From: Nothopassalora personata
Lineage: Eukaryota > Ascomycota > Dothideomycetes > Mycosphaerellales > Mycosphaerellaceae
Length of the DNA stretch: 64,000 bases
Reading direction: 5' to 3'
Assembly (NCBI GenBank): GCA_033816765.1
Contig: CM066298.1
Location: 1,178,001 to 1,242,000 of the forward strand
The position numbers were made by a program, and so were the translations under genes. Positions 58,738-64,000 of the stretch are shown in pieces (within the stretch, counting starts at the first letter, position 1; each line of letters opens with the position of its first letter). The notes under the pieces were generated by a model. That model saw nothing but the letters and a program-made list of their open reading frames with translations, was not told the DNA's origin and did no database searches.

Positions 58738-59847
58738 ATGTCGAAGCATTTATTATTAGCAGGCTCACTCTGTCGCTTTGCAGGCAAATCAACACCGCAA
58801 AGTCATGTCTTCCTGAGATGGTCTTCAACGACTACTCCTGCGGTGAAAGTAAAGAGCGGAGCTGTTGCTGTTAAGCGCCGCTGGTTCACGCGTGCCGAGG
58901 ACGACTTGATCTCACGACGCATCAGGGAAGGCGTGCGCGTGAGAGCCATCGCCGAAGAACTGAATCGGACTATCAGATCCGTCTATCACCGTCTCCACTA
59001 CAGGTTGACGTGCGATGATCCATCGTTGCGCGTAAGGCCAAGATTTCGGTCGACGTGTAAAACCGACCAGGCGATCCTGGACGGCTTGGACTCCGGACGC
59101 TGGATAAAAGACATTGCGGAAGAAGTTGGCCTCCGGCGCATCACTGTCAGTACTCGCCTGCGTCGACTCAGGTCCTCAAGCAGCGCTACCGCACCCTCCA
59201 AGTCCTGGCCCTGGACCGTAGAACGCAACGATCAGCTTCGCGCGTTGTACCAGAGTGGGAAAGATATACCTGAGATTGCCATGTCTCTCGGACGGACCGT
59301 GAACGCGATTACGGCGCAGGCATGTAGACTAGGGTTGAAAACAAGATCGCCAAGGCGTTTCACTCCTGAAGAAGACCAAAAAATGCAGTCACTCTTGGCT
59401 TCGGGCAGATCAACGAAGGAGACAGGCGATATATTAGGCCGGGAACCGGCCAGTATTTGCGCACGGCTCGCAAGCTTGAGTCGGCGTCCATCAAAGCTGT
59501 CAAGACGTCCTTGGTACAGTAATGACAAGCAGGAATTGCTGCGACTGTACCATGCCGGGCATTCATATGAAGATATTGCACAGCGCCTGAACAGAAGCAA
59601 GGTGGCAGTCAAGCTCCAGATATTGCACTCACGAAAAGATACCGCCAAAAGCAGTGTCAAGCCATAGACTACAGAAGAGACACAGTTATTACTTCGATTA
59701 AAAGACGAAGGTGTGACGTTCAAGGAGATGACGACCATCATGCCTGGCAGGACAGTGTCGTCTCTGCGCTGGACACTCGCTACGTGCAGAAAGCGCTCAG
59801 AGCTTTTCAAGCATCAAGCCTTTGACAGCGATGACAGAGAGTCTTGA
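58738..59847 (+). CDS. Protein with five to six Myb/SANT-like helix-turn-helix repeats, in-frame stop
   Basis: ATG at 58738; the frame stops at TAG 59665-59667 (309 residues) but continues in the same frame with clear coding sequence to TGA 59845-59847 (370 codons). Repeats of about 45 residues start near residues 45, 108, 157, 208 and 256, with a sixth after the stop (TTEETQLLLRLKDEGVTFKE). Each has an aromatic/charged first helix and an I/V-rich recognition helix (FTRAEDDLISRRIREG.R, WTVERNDQLRALYQSGKD, FTPEEDQKMQSLLASGRS, YSNDKQELLRLYHAGHSY). Probably a DNA-binding protein; the N-terminus (FLRWSSTTTPAVK) could be a mitochondrial presequence. It lies 168 bp from the RIP-mutated stack, and TAG could come from CAG or TGG by one RIP-type change. 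Confidence 0.65.
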
Positions 59848-60106
59848 TGAAGATCGACGGGGAAGTCAGAACGGCCGGATTGCATGATGCAAACCCTAGC
59901 CGTGAATCATGTTCAGCATCTGCGCAGGTCGTCGGGCCCTTTGCAACAGTTGCAGCGCAGCCAAGACGAAGCAGACCCAAAAGAAAAAAAGTGAACGATG
60001 GCCATCGTACTCATGCTGTGCAACGCAGCCGGTGTTATTGCCATCAGTAATCTACATCTGCCGGTACAGCCGTCGAGATTACCACACCACATCACTCATC
60101 AGTAAT

Positions 60107-62244
60107 TCACACCTTCTCATCTCCCACACTGGCTCTCCTCGTCGCAGTCAACCTCCTCCGACTCGCCACACTCGCCCTTCGCTCACTCTCCGCCTCCGGA
60201 TCCCCAAATCTATAAAGCGGCTCAAAAGTCTCCACATCCCTCCTTAAAATATGCTTATTCATATACCACGGCAACTTCTCCGTATAGTATCGCGCGTGCT
60301 CCCGGTTCCCGACTGAGAAAACATTGTCCAACTCTTCGAGCGTGAGGTTCTTGGTCTGCTCGAGTGTCAGTGTACATGTATGAGAGTAGTAATTGGGGAA
60401 CGGGACGCCGGGACGTCATCATGAGACATGCGTTTACCATATCTCACGAACGTTAGGTGTACCCTTATCGGAAGACGTACCTCCGGAAGCAGGAAGTAGC
60501 AGAACATCCACCCGAAAATGTTCCAAGCAGCATACCAGCAGAACGCACCCGTCGAAGTGAAGGCTTGAACAAGGGCAGGCCAGGTGAGGGAGAGGATGAA
60601 ATTGAACCCCCAGGTCGTGGCAGTGGCGAACGACATTCCAATATCGCGGATGTAGAGGGGAAATGCTTCTGCTGAATACGTGAAAGGCACTGGGCCTTCG
60701 CCAGGGCTGTAGACGACCATGAAAGTGTAGATTGCAGCGGCGATGCTGCCAAGTTTTCCGGTGGGAACTTGGCCGCCGGGCTCGTCTGCTGTTGGAGGAC
60801 CATTGGGGATCAGGAAGCTGAAGCCGCACCAGAAGAGACAGATCGCCATGAGCGGGAAGGTTACGAGGAGGAGGTTACGGCGGCCGAAGGTGTCGATTGT
60901 GTAGATTGCTGGAATGGCGAAGAGGAAGTTTGTGACGCCTGTGCCAAAGGAGACGAGGAGGGCGTTCCGTTCGGAGAACCCTGCGTCGACGAAGATTTGG
61001 GTGGAGTAGTAGGCGATGACGTTCTGGTGGGTTTTTAGCATGAGTGGTGGCTTTCGTGAAGGAGGTGAACTTACCACACCGCAGAATTGCTGCATGAACA
61101 TTACGAAGAAACTACTCTGCGCCGCACGACGATTGCGTCGCACGAAGAAGAATTCCTTCCAGAGACTCTTGCCCTCACGCTGTGAAGACTCAACTTCGAG
61201 GAGTTTGTAGGCGTAGTACATATCCCGTGTAGCTTGGATATCGTGCTTTCGCAAAGTTTTCATCGAGCGGTATGCCTTGTCCCATTTGCCCTTCTCCATG
61301 TACCAACGCGGCGATTCAGGGCAGAAGTAGACCTGGAGCATAACCAGAAGGGGCGGAATCGAGGTCGAGCCCAGCATCCAGCGCCACTGTGTGTCGACTC
61401 CGAGGAAGTCGGTATCCTGGAAGGCGACGGAAACAACAAAGCCAAGCATGATACCGAAGGCCGTCCACATTTGCCACATCATTGTGAGAGCACCGCGGAT
61501 TGTCTTGGGAGCTGATTCTGCTGCGTAGACGGGTGTCGTGCTCGATTTGGCGCCGACAGCGAAACCAAGTGCGAAGCGGGAGATGAGGAGATTGTACCAG
61601 CTGTCCGCGGCAGCCATCCAGATGCCAGCAACAAAGGAGATGAAACAGGAAATCCAAATCGTACCACGACGTCCGAAGTACTTGTTCAGAGGCGCATTCG
61701 TCCAGCATCCAATCAACGCTGAGCAGAGATATGGTGCACCATTCAGTAGCCCGCGCTGCCACACAGCATCTTCCGCGATATTGAAAGTCCTGAAGTAGAA
61801 TTGCTGAGCGCCATTGACCGATGTCTGGTCCATTCCTTGTACGATGGCAGAGCCTGCGCACAGTACGACTAGAAAATACAGCATAAATGGTTGATCCCAG
61901 CGGTGTGCAATCTCTTGGCGCAGCCAGCCCTTTTCTTCGTCTGATAGCATGTCGACACGTTCGAAGCCGTTCTCGCGTTGTGTAACCCGTGCCAGCAGAG
62001 CTCCTTTGCGGAAAGCTTCTCGTTCGCTTGAAAGACCTCGCGCATCGACGAATGCATCAACATCTTTGATGACATCTTCCTCGGTCATGCCGGCCAAAGG
62101 GTTCTTAAGCTTGGCCACGACACTGGCCTGGCGCGGGGTGTCATTGTAGGCATTCTCCTGGTGATGGTGGGTCTCGACGTCAGAGGAAGATTGCGAATGC
62201 CTCTTCTCAGTACCGATATGGTCTTCTTCCTTTCTGTCTGCCAT
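60107..62244 (-). CDS. MFS sugar transporter (sugar porter family)
   Basis: Three exons on the minus strand: 62244-61075, 61023-60481 and 60355-60107; 653 residues. Introns 61024-61074 (51 bp) and 60356-60480 (125 bp) are GT-AG. Twelve hydrophobic segments after a 110-residue cytosolic N-terminus. Sugar-porter motifs: GMDQTSVNGAQ in TM1, YFGRRGTIW loop, PESPRWYMEKGK after TM6, FMQQFCGV then NVIAYYSTQIF in TM7, DTFGRRNLLL loop, VVYSPGEGPVPFTYSAEAFPL in TM10. The last exon supplies the cytosolic tail from TKNLTLEELDNVFS. Plasma-membrane proton symport of a sugar is likely; the substrate (hexose, disaccharide or polyol) cannot be told. The first intron is 3n long with no stop, so its retention would insert 17 residues. 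Confidence 0.9.
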
Positions 62245-63410
62245 TTTGCTACTACCAGAATGGTCTCGATCCCAGGGTTGGGGATCTGGGGGAAATGCTG
62301 GGGATACTTCGCAGAAGCAAAGACAAGAACAAGGAAAAGGCTATACTACATACTTATCGCTCGCAAATGCCTCCACGCAAGACGGCGCTACAGCATTAGC
62401 AGCCACACGGCGGCAAAGCTCGCATGCACAAAAGGCAACGAAAGGCACGAGGTGCGCGACAGATCTTGACATACGTGTGCCACGAGGAAGCACAAGAGCT
62501 GACAAGACGTGCTTGGTCACGAGAAGGATCGGTGGCATGTGAAGCTGTAGAGAACTTTCGCAGAGAGGCGGGCGATGGTGGTCTTGTCGTTGACTCGATG
62601 ACGTGCAGTCGCCTCGGCGGACAAGGGCTTGGCGGCGCAGATGGACGAGGCATCAAACAGTTCTTCGTGAATAAGGTGGAGCCCCAGCAGGTGCCAATGT
62701 CTTGATACCGTCACCACGCGCATTGCATGTGGAGGAGGTCGATTCTGTGGCTTCTTTGTTGGTGAAGCTGGCGGTGGTACCGAAGTGGTTGTGCGATGAA
62801 CATTGCTCGCCAAGGTGAACAGGTTTGATGCGGCTGAGGGCGATCTGAACGAGCTTTTATCTTCGGTATGCCGCCACTGGCTCACCAGTATTGATATGGT
62901 GGTGCCTGAGTGCTCTGTCTGGCAGTTACGCCGGCAACTTTGTTGCTGGCGCAGAGACATCGGGGAATGTGGCCAAGGTACGAGGCATCAGGACGCACCT
63001 CATTGTATGAGTTTGAGAACAACGTCCTGTAGCCCAGAATGGCACCAAAAGTCACGTCTGTGTTCATAACGATTTTGATGACAGGAATGTGGAAGACTGA
63101 GAGATCTGTGAGAATGTTTTAGAGGTGCAAGTTTGATGTCGAGGACCAAAGTCATAGAGCCAAGAAAATCGAGGCCTTGCGCATGCACAACATGCACAAT
63201 TTGTATGCGGAAATTATGCAAAATCTGCAATCAAACCGACCAACAACGCCTCCTCGCAACTACCAAAGCGAACAGTCGCTATGACTCCTCCTGACGACGA
63301 ATCTCGAGCGCGATCTCTTAGACTACTTCGTCGAGAGAGATCCATCTGTCGTCTGGCACCGTCCCACGTTCCCTGCCTCCACAACACCTTCATTTGAAAG
63401 TCGCAACGGC
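62245..63410. other. Intergenic, promoter of the transporter, no gene seen
   Basis: Upstream region of the transporter and 3' flank of the damaged minus-strand gene. Open frames such as 62517-62960 minus show no family features. No repeats of note. Confidence 0.5.
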
Positions 63411-64000
63411 TCAATAATCCAGGTCGTCGAGGATCCACTTGGCCATGTCCGTTCGTGTCTCAAGAATGTAACGAAGATCTTGTTACTTGTTCAAGTTACG
63501 GTTCGTAAGCCACGAGCTCAATTCGACCACCGAGTCTTGGCCGATGCTGGTGGGTGTATTGCTGTGGTGCCAACGTCGATAGAAGCTCTCGGGGTGGTCG
63601 TACAAGTTGGCGTAGGACATGTGTCGTCGGTTGCCCGGAGCTCACTTTCATCCCCGATAGATGCACCAGTTCAGCGCTGAGAATAGCAGGAATGGCATTA
63701 CCGCTGCGACGACTGCGGCCAGTACCATAATTTTGATTGTTAGCGAAAGAGCGCCCTGTTCTTGCTCGGTGTTATGAATGGAGTTGCGCGATTGCAAGAG
63801 CGAGAGTTGATGCGTGTTCGCAGTTGCGATATGGCAGCTTACTCGTTGCCTTCGTGATCAGGGCCAGCGAGCTATAGACCAGGTCATGCTTGCATGCTCG
63901 GTAGTACTGGCCGGCTATGCTCGCTGGCTTCAAGCGGTTCTTCGCCGCGCAGCATCAGATCGCTGAAAGCAGCTAGAAGGGATGTAAGATTTCCGGCGTG
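63411..64000 (-). pseudogene. 3' part of a membrane-protein gene with three in-frame stops, runs off the window
   Basis: Minus strand, terminal TGA at 63411-63413. One frame reads HQLSLLQSRNSIHNTEQEQG, a hydrophobic helix (IMVLAAVVAAVMPFLLFSAL, about 63650-63720), a short basic tail, then YANLYDHPESFYRRWHH, VVELSSWLTNRN and YILETRTDMAKWILDDLD. The frame is broken by two TGA (about 63636-63644) and one TAA (63484-63486). Each could be a C-to-T product of CGA or CAA. Alternative: real introns that I have not placed (a donor-like GTAAGC lies near 63840). No family is recognised; single-pass membrane protein by appearance. Confidence 0.45.

Noticed and set aside
1..64000. CRISPR arrays, bacterial operons, phage or plasmid features
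   Set aside because: Spliced eukaryotic genes and LTR elements throughout; no regularly spaced repeat-spacer array. Direct repeats are LTRs, TSDs or microsatellites.

Overview
The window comes from a filamentous ascomycete (Pezizomycotina). Short introns of about 50-130 bp, a Zn2Cys6 regulator of the Ert1/AcuK type, a CK1 kinase and above all heavy repeat-induced point mutation (RIP) of repeats support this. Dothideomycetes is my best guess, but no marker here proves it.

Left arm (1-23.8 kb), gene-bearing: 3' part of a Ded1-type DEAD-box helicase; a spliced 47-residue membrane microprotein; a DUF3433-type multi-pass membrane protein (minus); the four-exon mitochondrial ATP synthase subunit J gene (atp18); casein kinase I delta/epsilon; Rsm22 mitochondrial ribosome assembly factor; an Ert1/AcuK-like gluconeogenesis regulator (minus); an SGNH/GDSL hydrolase; a Lys/Arg/Glu-rich coiled-coil protein that runs into repeat DNA. 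The genes are independent, not an operon, although atp18 and rsm22 both serve mitochondrial energy production and Ert1-like factors govern the use of non-fermentable carbon.

Centre (23.8-58.57 kb): a nested stack of LTR retrotransposons that can be resolved completely from LTR pairs and 5-bp target site duplications (TSDs). A minus-strand Ty1/Copia copy (A, about 5.2 kb, without its 3' LTR) is the host. It was split by a Ty3/Gypsy chromovirus (B, 24008-31388, TSD ATATT), a small gag-only element (C, 31630-34029, TSD GTATA), a second Gypsy chromovirus (D, 34337-46910, TSD CTTCT), itself split by a Copia element (E, 37105-42688, TSD TATAC), and a minus-strand relative of B (F, 49322-56550, TSD TAGGC), itself carrying a solo LTR (G, 55738-56072, TSD TAGGG). 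A, B, D, E and F carry CpA-to-TpA mutations and stop codons everywhere; C and G are clean and therefore young.

The most unusual signal: four elements (B, C, D, F) carry an extra gene on the strand opposite gag-pol, just inside the 3' LTR. In the intact element C it encodes a 186-residue protein whose six cysteines have the spacing of a fungal Zn2Cys6 binuclear cluster, followed by a predicted coiled coil. Related, mutated versions are visible in B, D and F.

Right arm (58.57-64 kb): a gene with repeated Myb/SANT-like helix-turn-helix units and an in-frame stop that may be RIP leakage from the adjacent repeats, an MFS sugar transporter (minus), and the damaged 3' part of a membrane-protein gene (minus) running off the window.
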